A DNA stretch of 34,141 nucleotides. Source: Lysobacterales bacterium (GTDB lineage Bacteria; Pseudomonadota; Gammaproteobacteria; Xanthomonadales; Xanthomonadaceae). The notes below the pieces were generated by a model. It had not been told where the DNA came from. It was given only the letters and a program-made list of their open reading frames with translations, and did no database searches. Below are positions 27,277-34,141 of this stretch, piece by piece (positions within the stretch are counted from its first letter, which is position 1; every line of letters begins with the position of its first letter). The stretch spans positions 1 to 34,141 of the forward strand of contig JAFLEB010000013.1 of NCBI GenBank assembly GCA_017302075.1. Direction: 5' to 3'. The position numbers and the translations under genes were made by a program.

Positions 27277-27981
27277 TCAGTGCCGGCGGACCAGCACCAC
27301 GGTCACGTTGTCCGACCCGCCGCCATCCAGCGCAGCCGCGACCAGGCCGTCCACGCATTCCTGCGCGCTGCACTCGTCGTGCGATAGCACGCGCGCGATC
27401 GCCCGATCGTCGACCTCCTCGGTCAGCCCGTCGCTGCACAGCAGCAGTTGCATGCCGGGGCGCAACTCGCCGGACAGGGTCTCGACGTTCAGCTGCACTG
27501 GATCGGTCACGCCCAGGGCCTGGGTGACGACGTTGCGATGGGGATGGCTGCGTGCCTGGTCGGGGGTGATGGCACCCTGCGCAATGAGCTCCTGCACGTA
27601 GCTGTGGTCCTGCGAAATCTGGGTCAAGGTCGCATCCCGCCACAGGTAGACCCGGCTGTCGCCGACCCAGGCCACTTCGAAGCGGTTGCCGTCGACGCGC
27701 GCCGCGGCCACGGTGGTCCCCATCGGCAGGCTGTCGCCGCGCCGCTTCGAGCAGCGGATGATTTCTTCGTCGGCCGTGCGGATCGCGTCCGCCAGGGGCC
27801 GTCCGGCGCGGACTTCGCGCACGATGGCCTCGCGGGCCAGGGCACTGGCGACCTCGCCATACTCGTGCCCGCCCATGCCGTCGGCCACCAGCCAGAGTCC
27901 GAGCTCGCTGTCGCCGTAATAGGTGTCCTCGTTCAGGTCCCTGCGCAGGCCGACGTGGCTGAGGTGTCCGAATTCGATCAT
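27277..27981 (-). CDS. PP2C-family protein serine/threonine phosphatase
   Basis: Metal-dependent phosphatase that removes phosphate from Ser/Thr. The 234-residue cytoplasmic protein is a bare catalytic domain: RDLNEDTYY (motif 1, Asp/Glu at 18-19), VADGMGGHE (34-40), MGTTVAAA, VGDSRVYLW, ISQDHSYVQELIAQGAI, LLLCSDGLTEEV and the final SDNVTVVLV. It resembles PrpC/Stp. No Ser/Thr kinase gene is adjacent in the window, so its partner must be elsewhere. The start at 27981 gives the usual N-terminus of the family. Confidence 0.92.
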   Translation of the reverse strand: MIEFGHLSHVGLRRDLNEDTYYGDSELGLWLVADGMGGHEYGEVASALAREAIVREVRAGRPLADAIRTADEEIIRCSKRRGDSLPMGTTVAAARVDGNRFEVAWVGDSRVYLWRDATLTQISQDHSYVQELIAQGAITPDQARSHPHRNVVTQALGVTDPVQLNVETLSGELRPGMQLLLCSDGLTEEVDDRAIARVLSHDECSAQECVDGLVAAALDGGGSDNVTVVLVRRH

Positions 27982-28103
27982 GCGCAGGGCATCCGTCCGG
28001 GTTTTGTGGGGGTAACGGAATCGTGCATCCGGACCGGACGGGGTTCCAGCCCTCGCCCCGATCCGCCGCGCGGGGGTGGTGGCAAGGGCGCCGCTCGCCG
28101 CAT

Positions 28104-28133
28104 ACGAAAAACGCCCGCGAGGGGCGTTTTCGT
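28104..28133 (-). terminator. Terminator of tRNA-Ser(CGA)
   Basis: A stem of about 12 bp (ACGAAAACGCCC/GGGCGTTTTTCGT with one bulged base) with U-runs on the minus strand, 6 bases beyond the encoded CCA. Confidence 0.8.
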
Positions 28134-28138
28134 GAAGC

Positions 28139-28229
<91 letters not shown>

Positions 28230-28312
28230 GGAAGTGGGCCGCAGATGATACGGGCCGCGGGCCCGGCGGGCAAGGCGCTACACTCCCGCATCCTCTTGGC
28301 GCCAGGTGCCCG

Positions 28313-28723
28313 ATGTCCGAAATCCTCGTCCCCGTGTCGTTCGGCGAACTGCTGGACAAGATCGCGATCCTGCAGATCAAGTCGGAGCGGATGTCCGACC
28401 CGGCGAAGCTGGCCAACGTGCGCAACGAACTGGCGGCGCTGGAATCCACATGGGGCGGCCACCCGGCCTCGGCCGGCGACATCGCCGCCCTTCGCGCCGA
28501 GCTGAAGGCGGTCAACGAGCGGCTGTGGGTGATCGAGGACGACATCCGCCTCAAGGAGAAGGCGCAGGCCTTCGATGCCGAATTCGTCCGACTGGCGCGC
28601 AGCGTGTATTTCGAGAACGACACCCGGGCGCGGGTCAAGAAAGACATCAACCTCGCGCTGGGCTCGGCCTACGTCGAGGAGAAGTCCTACCAGGACTACG
28701 GCAGCGGCAACGGCATCGCCTGA
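28313..28723 (+). CDS. DUF6165 family protein
   Basis: A 136-residue, mostly helical, charged protein. It begins [19 protein letters not shown] and has a heptad-like central part ([11 protein letters not shown], then [15 protein letters not shown] and [12 protein letters not shown]) that suggests a coiled coil, then [19 protein letters not shown] and a short polar tail. This matches the family named DUF6165, often found close to LPS or glycosyltransferase genes. There is no signal peptide or membrane helix and no known function. A TACACT -10 at 28279-28284 and an AGGTG ribosome site precede it. The antiporter gene follows after 15 bases. Confidence 0.8.
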   Translation: MSEILVPVSFGELLDKIAILQIKSERMSDPAKLANVRNELAALESTWGGHPASAGDIAALRAELKAVNERLWVIEDDIRLKEKAQAFDAEFVRLARSVYFENDTRARVKKDINLALGSAYVEEKSYQDYGSGNGIA

Positions 28724-28738
28724 CCCCCGGGACTGACG

Positions 28739-29956
28739 ATGGCGCACGCGGCCACCACGACCGAGTTGTTCCTGGTCGCGATGGCGATCATCTTCCTGCT
28801 GCCGTACCTCGCTTGGCGGCTCGCCCGCCTGGACAACGTGGCGCCGCTGGTCGTGGTGCAGATCGTGGCCGGCGTGCTGCTGGGGCCCGGCGTGCTCGGG
28901 CATGCCGTCCCGGGCGCCTACCAGGCGGTATTCACCGCGGACGTGATCCTGGCCCTGAACGGCGTCGCCTGGTGGGCGGTGATGCTGTTCGTGATGCTGG
29001 CGGGCGTCGAGCTGGACCTGCGCGACGCCTGGCGGCAGCGCCGCGATACCGGGACCACGGCCGCGCTGGCGCTGGGCGTGCCGCTGGTGCTCGGGGCGCT
29101 GGTCGGGCTGGGCATGCTCCGCTTCGACGGCTGGATCGGCCCACGCGGGACGCCGTCGCAATTCGTGGCCGGGATCGGGATGGCCTGCGCGGTCACCGCG
29201 CTGCCGATCCTCGTGCTGCTGATGGAGAAGCTGGCGATCCTGCGCACCCCGCTGGGCCAGCGCATCCTGCGCTATGCCAGCCTCGACGACCTCGCGATCT
29301 GGGGCGTGCTCGCGGTGGTGCTGATGGACTGGGTGCGGATCGGGCGCCAGGCCACGTTCCTGGTGGCGTTCGCGCTCGCCTGCGTCGCGTTCCGCCGGCT
29401 GATGCGGGCGATCCCGGAGCGCGACCGCTGGTACGCGATGCTGGTCTGGCTGGCGGTGTGCGCGTTCGGTGCCGACTGGTCGGGCCTGCATTTCATGGTC
29501 GGCGCGTTCCTGGCCGGGGTGGTGATGGACCGCGACTGGTTCGACCACGACGCGCTCGACCGCTTGCGCCAGCACGTCCTGCTGCTGCTGATGCCGGTGT
29601 TCTTCCTGAGCACCGGGCTGCGCACCGGCTGGGAGATGGGCGGCGCGGGCGTGGTGCTGGCGGCCGCGGCGCTGCTGGTGGCGTCGGTGGCCGGCAAGCT
29701 GGCCGGGGTCAGGCTGGCCGGTCGCCTGCTGGGCTGGCCGGCCGGGGATGCCGCGCTGGTCGGCTGGCTGCTGCAGACCAAGGCGCTGATCATGATCATC
29801 TTCGCCAACGTGCTGCTGGACAAGGACATCATCACCAGCGCCACGTTCACCGCGTTGCTGCTGATGGCGGTGGCCAGCACCGTACTGACGATGCCGATGG
29901 CCGCGCCGCTTCTGGCGCGCCGCCGCGAAGCTCAGCCGGCCGCCAGCGCCCGGTAG
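28739..29956 (+). CDS. CPA2-family cation/proton antiporter
   Basis: A 405-residue integral membrane protein with about 12 hydrophobic helices, exchanging Na+ or K+ for protons. Family features are [16 protein letters not shown] near the N-terminus, a core [16 protein letters not shown], the conserved [13 protein letters not shown] with the Asp-Asp pair expected at the ion site, and [14 protein letters not shown] near the end. It lacks the cytoplasmic RCK/TrkA domain of Kef-type members. It lies 15 bases after DUF6165, probably in one operon. Its last 25 bases overlap the end of the oppositely oriented glycosyltransferase gene. The transported ion is not predictable from sequence alone. Confidence 0.88.
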   Translation: MAHAATTTELFLVAMAIIFLLPYLAWRLARLDNVAPLVVVQIVAGVLLGPGVLGHAVPGAYQAVFTADVILALNGVAWWAVMLFVMLAGVELDLRDAWRQRRDTGTTAALALGVPLVLGALVGLGMLRFDGWIGPRGTPSQFVAGIGMACAVTALPILVLLMEKLAILRTPLGQRILRYASLDDLAIWGVLAVVLMDWVRIGRQATFLVAFALACVAFRRLMRAIPERDRWYAMLVWLAVCAFGADWSGLHFMVGAFLAGVVMDRDWFDHDALDRLRQHVLLLLMPVFFLSTGLRTGWEMGGAGVVLAAAALLVASVAGKLAGVRLAGRLLGWPAGDAALVGWLLQTKALIMIIFANVLLDKDIITSATFTALLLMAVASTVLTMPMAAPLLARRREAQPAASAR

Positions 29957-30984
29957 CGCTCGAACGCGGCGACCGCGTCGTCGACCGTGACCAGGTCCAT
30001 CACGCCATCGGCCTCGATCCGGGTGCCCCACTTGAGTTCGGCGGCCGGCCTTCCACGGTAGCGGCGCGCGGCATCGTCGTAGCGGTCCACGCAGAACCTG
30101 CGGTCGGAGTACGGGCCGCTGCGCTGCGGGTTGGTCGCGGCATGCAGGCCGAGCACGCGCGTGCCCATCGCGTTGGCGATGTGCATCGGGCCGGAATCCG
30201 GCGTCACCAGCAGGTCGGCGCGGGCGAGCAGGGCCGGCAACTGCTTCAGGGTGTCCTTGCCGATCAGGTCGAGGGCGCCGTCGCGCTGCGCCATCGCGGC
30301 CACGATGGCATCGCCGGTGGCCCGCTCCAGTTCGCTGCGCCCGCCGCAGAGGACGATCCGCCAGCCCCGCGACGTCGCATGGTCGGCCAGCGCCGCGTAG
30401 CGCTCGGCGCGCCAGTTGCGCAGCGCATGGCTGGAGCAGGGCGAGATCATCAGCACGCGACGGCCGTCGTCGGGCCATTGCGCGCGCGCCCAGGCGTGGG
30501 CCTCTTCGGGTACCGGCAGGTCCCAGGCGACGCGGTCCCGCACCAGTCCCAGCGGCTCGCAGAAGCTGCCGATCGCGTCGAGCACGTGGATGCCGGGACG
30601 GTCCGGAATCCGCTCGCTGACGAACAGGCCATGGCCTTCCTTGCTGCGCGCACGGTCGTAGCCGATCCGCCGGCGCGCCGGCACGAAGGCCGACAGCAGG
30701 TTCGCGCGTGCCGACACCTGCAGTTGCAGCAGGGCATCGAAGCGCTGGCCGAGAGCATTTCGCACGGCCCGCATGCCGGCCAGGCCGCTGCGCTTGTCGT
30801 ATTCCACGAAACGCACGGCGGGCAGGCCGTCGAGCAAGCGCCGCTCGCCCTTGCCGATGATCCAGGTCAGCGCCGCGCCGGGGAATCCGTCGCGCAGGGT
30901 GCGTACCAGCGGCAGCACGTGGGTGACGTCGCCGAGCGCCGAGAGGCGCAGCAGGCAGATCGATCGCGGCGCGTCGGCTTGCAC
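29932..30984 (-). CDS. Glycosyltransferase family 9, LPS heptosyltransferase-type
   Basis: Transfers a heptose from ADP-heptose to the LPS inner core at the cytoplasmic face of the inner membrane. The 350-residue GT-B protein shows the N-terminal [17 protein letters not shown] (Asp19 in the place of the catalytic acid of WaaC) and [13 protein letters not shown]. The C-terminal nucleotide-sugar site shows [28 protein letters not shown] (Asp263, His268) and [10 protein letters not shown]. The best start is the GTG at 30984, because upstream codons run into the divergent Kdo-kinase gene, but no good ribosome site is seen. The exact acceptor (heptosyltransferase I, II or another) cannot be decided. 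Confidence 0.85.
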   Translation of the reverse strand: MQADAPRSICLLRLSALGDVTHVLPLVRTLRDGFPGAALTWIIGKGERRLLDGLPAVRFVEYDKRSGLAGMRAVRNALGQRFDALLQLQVSARANLLSAFVPARRRIGYDRARSKEGHGLFVSERIPDRPGIHVLDAIGSFCEPLGLVRDRVAWDLPVPEEAHAWARAQWPDDGRRVLMISPCSSHALRNWRAERYAALADHATSRGWRIVLCGGRSELERATGDAIVAAMAQRDGALDLIGKDTLKQLPALLARADLLVTPDSGPMHIANAMGTRVLGLHAATNPQRSGPYSDRRFCVDRYDDAARRYRGRPAAELKWGTRIEADGVMDLVTVDDAVAAFERYRALAAG

Positions 30985-30989
30985 GTGCT

Positions 30990-30998
30990 TGTTACACT
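30990..30998 (+). promoter_or_regulatory. Extended -10 element of kdkA in the divergent gap
   Basis: TGTTACACT has the TG extension and a TACACT hexamer, with seven bases before the ATG at 31006. A transcript would start at the initiation codon. The -35 region, if used, lies inside the neighbouring glycosyltransferase gene. Confidence 0.45.
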
Positions 30999-31005
30999 CC
31001 CGGGA

Positions 31006-31752
31006 ATGGCCGGCTTCGACGCCAACGAGCACCTGACGCCGTTCCGCGATGCCCGCGGATACGGCGCGATTCTGTTCGACCGCACCCAGCTGCGGCAACC
31101 CGACCCCGCCTGGTTCGACCCGGCGCACTGGGGCGATGCCGCCCAGCCGGTCGGCGATGGCGGCCGCGGCGGGGCCTGGTTCATCGACATGGGCGAGGGC
31201 GGCGATGCCGTCCTGCGCCATTACCTGCGCGGCGGGCTGGTGGCCAATCTCAGTCGCGATGCGCACCTGTGGCGCGGCATCGCGCGGGTGCGCAGCTTCG
31301 CCGAATACCGCCTGTTGCGCGTCCTGCGCGCGCGCAAGCTGCCGGTGCCGATGGCCTACGCGGCGTGGTACCGGCGCGAGGGGCTGTCCTATCGCGCGGC
31401 GATCCTGATGCAGCGCCTGCCCGGCGTGCGTTCGCTGGCGGCGCTCGCAACCGCGGGGGATGCGCCATGGGTGGCCGCTGGCGAGTTGGTCGCGCGTTTC
31501 CATCGGCAAGGCCTTGACCACGCCGACCTCAATGCGCACAACTTGCTGTTCGATGAAGAGGGCCGTGGCTGGATGATCGATTTCGACCGTTCGCGCCTGC
31601 GGATCCCCGCGACAGCGTGGCGCGAGGCCAACCTCGAGCGCCTGCAGCGTTCCTTGCGCAAGCAGCGCGGTGGCCGCGGCGTCATCGAGGTGGATGCCCA
31701 GTTCCGCGCCCTGCGCGCGGCGTACGACGCCGCCTGGCAGCGAGGGTATTGA
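31006..31752 (+). CDS. kdkA: 3-deoxy-D-manno-octulosonic acid (Kdo) kinase
   Basis: Phosphorylates the Kdo residue of lipid A-Kdo with ATP; typical of bacteria with a single phosphorylated Kdo such as Haemophilus and Xanthomonas. The 248-residue protein has an atypical protein-kinase fold: [17 protein letters not shown], the catalytic loop [10 protein letters not shown] with Asp174, and the metal site IDFDRSR with Asp192. It starts with an ATG without ribosome site, 21 bases from the divergent heptosyltransferase start, and ends two bases before the metallo-hydrolase. Both neighbours and motifs support an LPS-core role. Confidence 0.9.
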   Translation: MAGFDANEHLTPFRDARGYGAILFDRTQLRQPDPAWFDPAHWGDAAQPVGDGGRGGAWFIDMGEGGDAVLRHYLRGGLVANLSRDAHLWRGIARVRSFAEYRLLRVLRARKLPVPMAYAAWYRREGLSYRAAILMQRLPGVRSLAALATAGDAPWVAAGELVARFHRQGLDHADLNAHNLLFDEEGRGWMIDFDRSRLRIPATAWREANLERLQRSLRKQRGGRGVIEVDAQFRALRAAYDAAWQRGY

Positions 31753-31754
31753 GC

Positions 31755-32513
31755 ATGGTCGAGTGGAGTTTGCGCCTGCTTGGCGTCGGCAATGCCGCGG
31801 CGGTGGAACTCGGCTCGGCGATGGCGACGATCGAACAGGATGGCCGCCCATGGCTGACCATCGACTGCGGCGGCGAGGGACTGACCGCGTTCGAGGCGAC
31901 CTACCGCGATGTCCCGCGCGCGCTGTTCATGACCCATGCGCACATGGACCACATCGCCGGCTTCGAGCGGCTGTTCGTGTCGGCCTGGTTCGACCCCGCC
32001 CGCCGAGGCGAGGTGCGGCTGTACGTACCTGTCACCCTGTTGCCGCTGCTGCACCAGCGCGTCGCGAGCTACCCGAACGCCCTGGCCGAAGGCGGAGTCA
32101 ATTTCTGGGACGCGTTCCGGGTCATCCCGGTGTCCGACCACTTCTGGCACGACGGCCAGCGCCTGGAGGTCTTCCCGGCTCGCCATCACTGGCCGGACAG
32201 CGCGTTCGGACTGCGCTTGCCCGGCAGCCTGGTCTGGACCGGCGACACCCGCCCGATCCCGGAGATGCTGGCGAAGTTCGCGGCGGCCGACGAACTGGTC
32301 GCGCACGACTGCGCGCTGGAAGGCAATCCGTCCCACAGCGGGATCGAGGACCTCGAGCGCGAGTATCCACGTGAGCTGCTGGATCGATGCGTGCTCTACC
32401 ACTACGCCAGCGCGGCGGAAGGCGTGCAATTGCGAGCGCGCGGCTATCGCGTTGGCATGCAGGGCGACGTGATCCGGTTGCGTGCGCCCGCGCAGGTACC
32501 GCCGCAGGGCTGA
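31755..32513 (+). CDS. MBL-fold metallo-hydrolase
   Basis: A 252-residue metallo-beta-lactamase-fold protein. The metal-binding motif is THAHMDH (residues 60-66; His61, His63, Asp65, His66), followed by further likely ligands in VIPVSDHFWHDG, the aspartate of VWTGDTRPIP and the histidine of VLYHYASA. The layout is closer to RNase Z-like and related hydrolases than to glyoxalase II, but the RNase Z flexible arm is not seen. It follows kdkA after two bases and so is co-transcribed, which suggests an envelope link; the substrate is unknown. The start at 31755 replaces longer versions of the frame that would lie inside kdkA. Confidence 0.82.
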   Translation: MVEWSLRLLGVGNAAAVELGSAMATIEQDGRPWLTIDCGGEGLTAFEATYRDVPRALFMTHAHMDHIAGFERLFVSAWFDPARRGEVRLYVPVTLLPLLHQRVASYPNALAEGGVNFWDAFRVIPVSDHFWHDGQRLEVFPARHHWPDSAFGLRLPGSLVWTGDTRPIPEMLAKFAAADELVAHDCALEGNPSHSGIEDLEREYPRELLDRCVLYHYASAAEGVQLRARGYRVGMQGDVIRLRAPAQVPPQG

Positions 32514-32556
32514 ACACCTGGTGCATCGGTTCGCGCAGGAAGGCCCGAAAGGCGGT

Positions 32557-32658
32557 GGCCCCGCCGGCTTGCCTCGGCGCCCGCATCAGTCGATACCGTT
32601 GCTGCCTTCCGGCCCTGGCGGGGTTTTCGACCTAGCGTCGCGAGGGGCCGACGGGGCC
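32557..32658 (-). ncRNA. ffs: 4.5S RNA of the signal recognition particle
   Basis: The minus strand contains the SRP core CCAGGGCCGGAAGGCAGCA, the asymmetric and symmetric loops that bind Ffh. The ends GGCCCCGTCGGC and GCCGGCGGGGCC pair over 12 positions, closing a hairpin of 102 bases, the normal size for a small bacterial SRP RNA. It lies 39 bases downstream of tRNA-Ser(GGA) on the same strand. Close linkage to dnaX is common in gammaproteobacteria. I see no T-rich terminator directly after it. Confidence 0.9.
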
Positions 32659-32697
32659 ACCATGGATGCGGGCCGCACCATGCGCGGCCCTTGGAAC

Positions 32698-32790
32698 TGG
32701 CGGAGAGAGGGGGATTCGAACCCCCGAAGCGCGGTTTAGACGCTTACACACTTTCCAGGCGTGCTCCTTCAACCACTCGGACACCTCTCC
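32698..32790 (-). tRNA. tRNA-Ser(GGA)
   Basis: Minus-strand 93-base class-II tRNA: acceptor GGAGAGG/TCTCTCC, anticodon loop CTGGAAA (GGA), long variable arm, T-arm GGGGG-TTCGAAT-CCCCC, encoded G-CCA. It lies upstream of ffs and diverges from dnaX. Confidence 0.95.
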
Positions 32791-32899
32791 GGAAGGTGTC
32801 GGACGGCGCCTCCTGCGCCGCCGAGCCGGCAATTCTAGCCGTCGGCGCGCGCCGCCACAAGAAACCCGGCGGCGGGTCGGGCGGGCGAAAGTCCGTGCA

Positions 32900-32908
32900 T
32901 GGCAGAAT
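32900..32908 (+). promoter_or_regulatory. Candidate extended -10 directly before dnaX
   Basis: TGGCAGAAT (TG extension plus CAGAAT) ends five bases before the dnaX ATG at 32914, so the mRNA could begin at the start codon. The hexamer is the same as before the methyltransferase gene. No -35 is evident. Confidence 0.35.
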
Positions 32909-32913
32909 GGGGC

Positions 32914-34141
32914 ATGTCCTACCTCGTGCTTGCCCGCAAGTGGCGCCCCAGGCGTTTCGCCGAACTGGTCGGCCAGGAGCACGTAGTCCGTGCCCTGACC
33001 AATGCCCTGGAAAGTGGCCGCGTCCACCATGCCTTCCTGTTCACCGGCACCCGCGGCGTCGGCAAGACCACGATCGCGCGGATCTTCGCGAAGTCGCTGA
33101 ATTGCGAGCAGGGCACCAGCGCGGATCCCTGCGGCGAATGCGAGACCTGCCGCGCGATCGACGCCGGCCGCTACATCGACCTGCTGGAGATCGATGCGGC
33201 CTCGAACACCGGCGTCGACAACGTCCGCGAGCTGATCGAGAACGCCCAGTACATGCCGTCGCGCGGCAAGTACAAGGTCTACCTCATCGACGAAGTGCAC
33301 ATGCTGTCGAAGCCGGCGTTCAACGCGCTGCTGAAGACGCTTGAAGAACCGCCGCAGCACGTCAAGTTCCTGTTCGCGACCACCGACCCGGAGAAGTTGC
33401 TGGTCACGGTGCTGAGCCGCTGCCTTCAGTTCAACCTGAAGCGCCTCGACGAAGACCAGATCCGCGGGCAGATCGCGAAGATCCTCGCCGCCGAGGGCAT
33501 CGCCGCCGACGACGACGCGATCCGCCAGCTGGCGCGCGCCGCCGACGGCAGCCTGCGCGATGGCCTGTCGCTGGTCGACCAGGCGATCGCCTACTGCGGT
33601 GCCGGCACCGATGGTGGGCGCCTCGAGGGCGTCGCCGTCGCCGCGATGCTGGGCACGGTCGATCGCAATCGCGTGCAGGCGCTGCTCGACGCGCTGGCCG
33701 CGCACGATGGTGGCCGCCTGCTCGACGAGGCCGCGCAGCTCGCCGAGTTCTCGCCGGACTGGGGCAGCGTGCTGGATGCGCTCGGCGAGGCGCTGCACCG
33801 GGTGCAGGTCCGGCAACTGGTGCCGGGTGTCGACGTCGGCCACGATGCGGTCGCGGTCGACGCGCTCGCTACCGCGCTGCGTCCCGAACTGGTGCAGCTC
33901 TGGTACCAGATGGCCCTGCATGGGCGCCGCGACCTGCAGCACGCGCCCAGCCCGCGCTCCGGCTTCGAGATGACCCTGCTGCGGATGCTGGCGTTCCGCC
34001 CCGCCGACAGCGCCCGCGAGCAGCCGGCGATGCCGGCGTCCTCGCCTGCGCCTGCGCGTGGCGACACGCCACCACGCGGCCCCGCGCGCGGGAGTGCCGC
34101 AGAGGCCGCGCGTGCAGCGCTGTCCGCGCCGGCGCCCGATC
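32914..34141 (+). CDS. dnaX: DNA polymerase III tau/gamma subunit, 5' part (runs off window)
   Basis: ATPase of the clamp loader and organiser of the replisome. The first 409 codons are present: start MSYLVLARKWRPRRF, Walker A GTRGVGKT (45-52), zinc module Cys64, Cys73, Cys76 and Cys79 at the same numbers as in E. coli, Walker B LIDEVH (124-129) and sensor-1/SRC motif TVLSRCLQF. Domain III follows, and then the start of an Ala/Pro-rich linker where the window ends. An in-frame ATG at 32899 would add five residues; homologues start at 32914. The region where E. coli makes gamma by frameshifting lies beyond the edge, so whether this gene does so cannot be seen. Confidence 0.96.
   Translation, partial: MSYLVLARKWRPRRFAELVGQEHVVRALTNALESGRVHHAFLFTGTRGVGKTTIARIFAKSLNCEQGTSADPCGECETCRAIDAGRYIDLLEIDAASNTGVDNVRELIENAQYMPSRGKYKVYLIDEVHMLSKPAFNALLKTLEEPPQHVKFLFATTDPEKLLVTVLSRCLQFNLKRLDEDQIRGQIAKILAAEGIAADDDAIRQLARAADGSLRDGLSLVDQAIAYCGAGTDGGRLEGVAVAAMLGTVDRNRVQALLDALAAHDGGRLLDEAAQLAEFSPDWGSVLDALGEALHRVQVRQLVPGVDVGHDAVAVDALATALRPELVQLWYQMALHGRRDLQHAPSPRSGFEMTLLRMLAFRPADSAREQPAMPASSPAPARGDTPPRGPARGSAAEAARAALSAPAPD

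Noticed and set aside
33400..34141. Programmed frameshift site for gamma subunit in dnaX
   Set aside because: No A-rich slippery heptamer is visible in the part present; the usual region lies past the window edge.

Overview
The window is a high-GC chromosomal segment of a gammaproteobacterium, most likely of the Xanthomonadaceae/Lysobacteraceae (Lysobacter, Luteimonas or Xanthomonas relatives). This rests on the NAD-type single-subunit isocitrate dehydrogenase, the gene order tig-clpP-clpX-lon-hupB-ppiD, the protein sequences and the codon use. It is almost entirely core genome: 31 protein genes (two cut by the window ends), nine tRNA genes and the 4.5S SRP RNA. I see no insertion sequence, prophage, CRISPR array, toxin-antitoxin pair or defence system, and no gene-free stretch over 300 bases.

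Layout. 1-2290: tail of a small membrane protein, then a secreted S9 serine peptidase. 2315-8535 (minus): a phosphate/polyphosphate operon, phoB-phoR-ppk1-ppx-DUF1801, with a likely Pho box in front of phoB. 8539-10191 (minus): a BepA-like periplasmic M48 metalloprotease. 10311-12077 (plus): glutaredoxin 3 overlapping an AhpD-like protein, then NAD-isocitrate dehydrogenase. 12141-12908 (minus): a Bax-inhibitor-1/YccA membrane protein. 12969-13785 (minus): tRNA genes in the order Pro-Arg-His-Lys-Leu, with a 114-bp direct repeat between Lys and Leu that carries the tail of tRNA-Lys and its terminator. 13999-22863 (plus): protein quality control (trigger factor, ClpP, ClpX, Lon), HU, tRNA-Val, tRNA-Asp and PpiD. 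22936-25381 (minus): gloB, a lytic transglycosylase and fabI. 25427-27257 (plus): a YafS-like methyltransferase, rnhA and dnaQ with overlapping ends, the same neighbourhood (mltD-gloB / yafS-rnhA-dnaQ) as in E. coli. 27277-27981 (minus): a PP2C phosphatase. 28139-32790: an envelope/LPS-core block (DUF6165, CPA2 antiporter, GT9 heptosyltransferase, Kdo kinase, metallo-hydrolase) lying between tRNA-Ser(CGA) and ffs plus tRNA-Ser(GGA). 32914-end: 5' part of dnaX.

How the genes fit together. PhoB/PhoR sense phosphate limitation and drive a unit that makes (Ppk1) and degrades (Ppx) polyphosphate. Trigger factor, ClpXP, Lon, PpiD and the BepA-like protease cover folding and proteolysis in cytoplasm and periplasm; lon carries a heat-shock type promoter. 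RnhA, DnaQ and DnaX serve replication. KdkA and the heptosyltransferase act on the LPS inner core.

I found no clearly new biological system. The items most worth a second look are the tRNA-Lys tail duplication with its T-arm-like hairpin (13068-13355), the Pho box controlling polyphosphate genes, three candidate leaderless starts, the grxC/AhpD-like overlap and the 21-bp divergent LPS start pair. All promoter calls are pattern matches read by eye.
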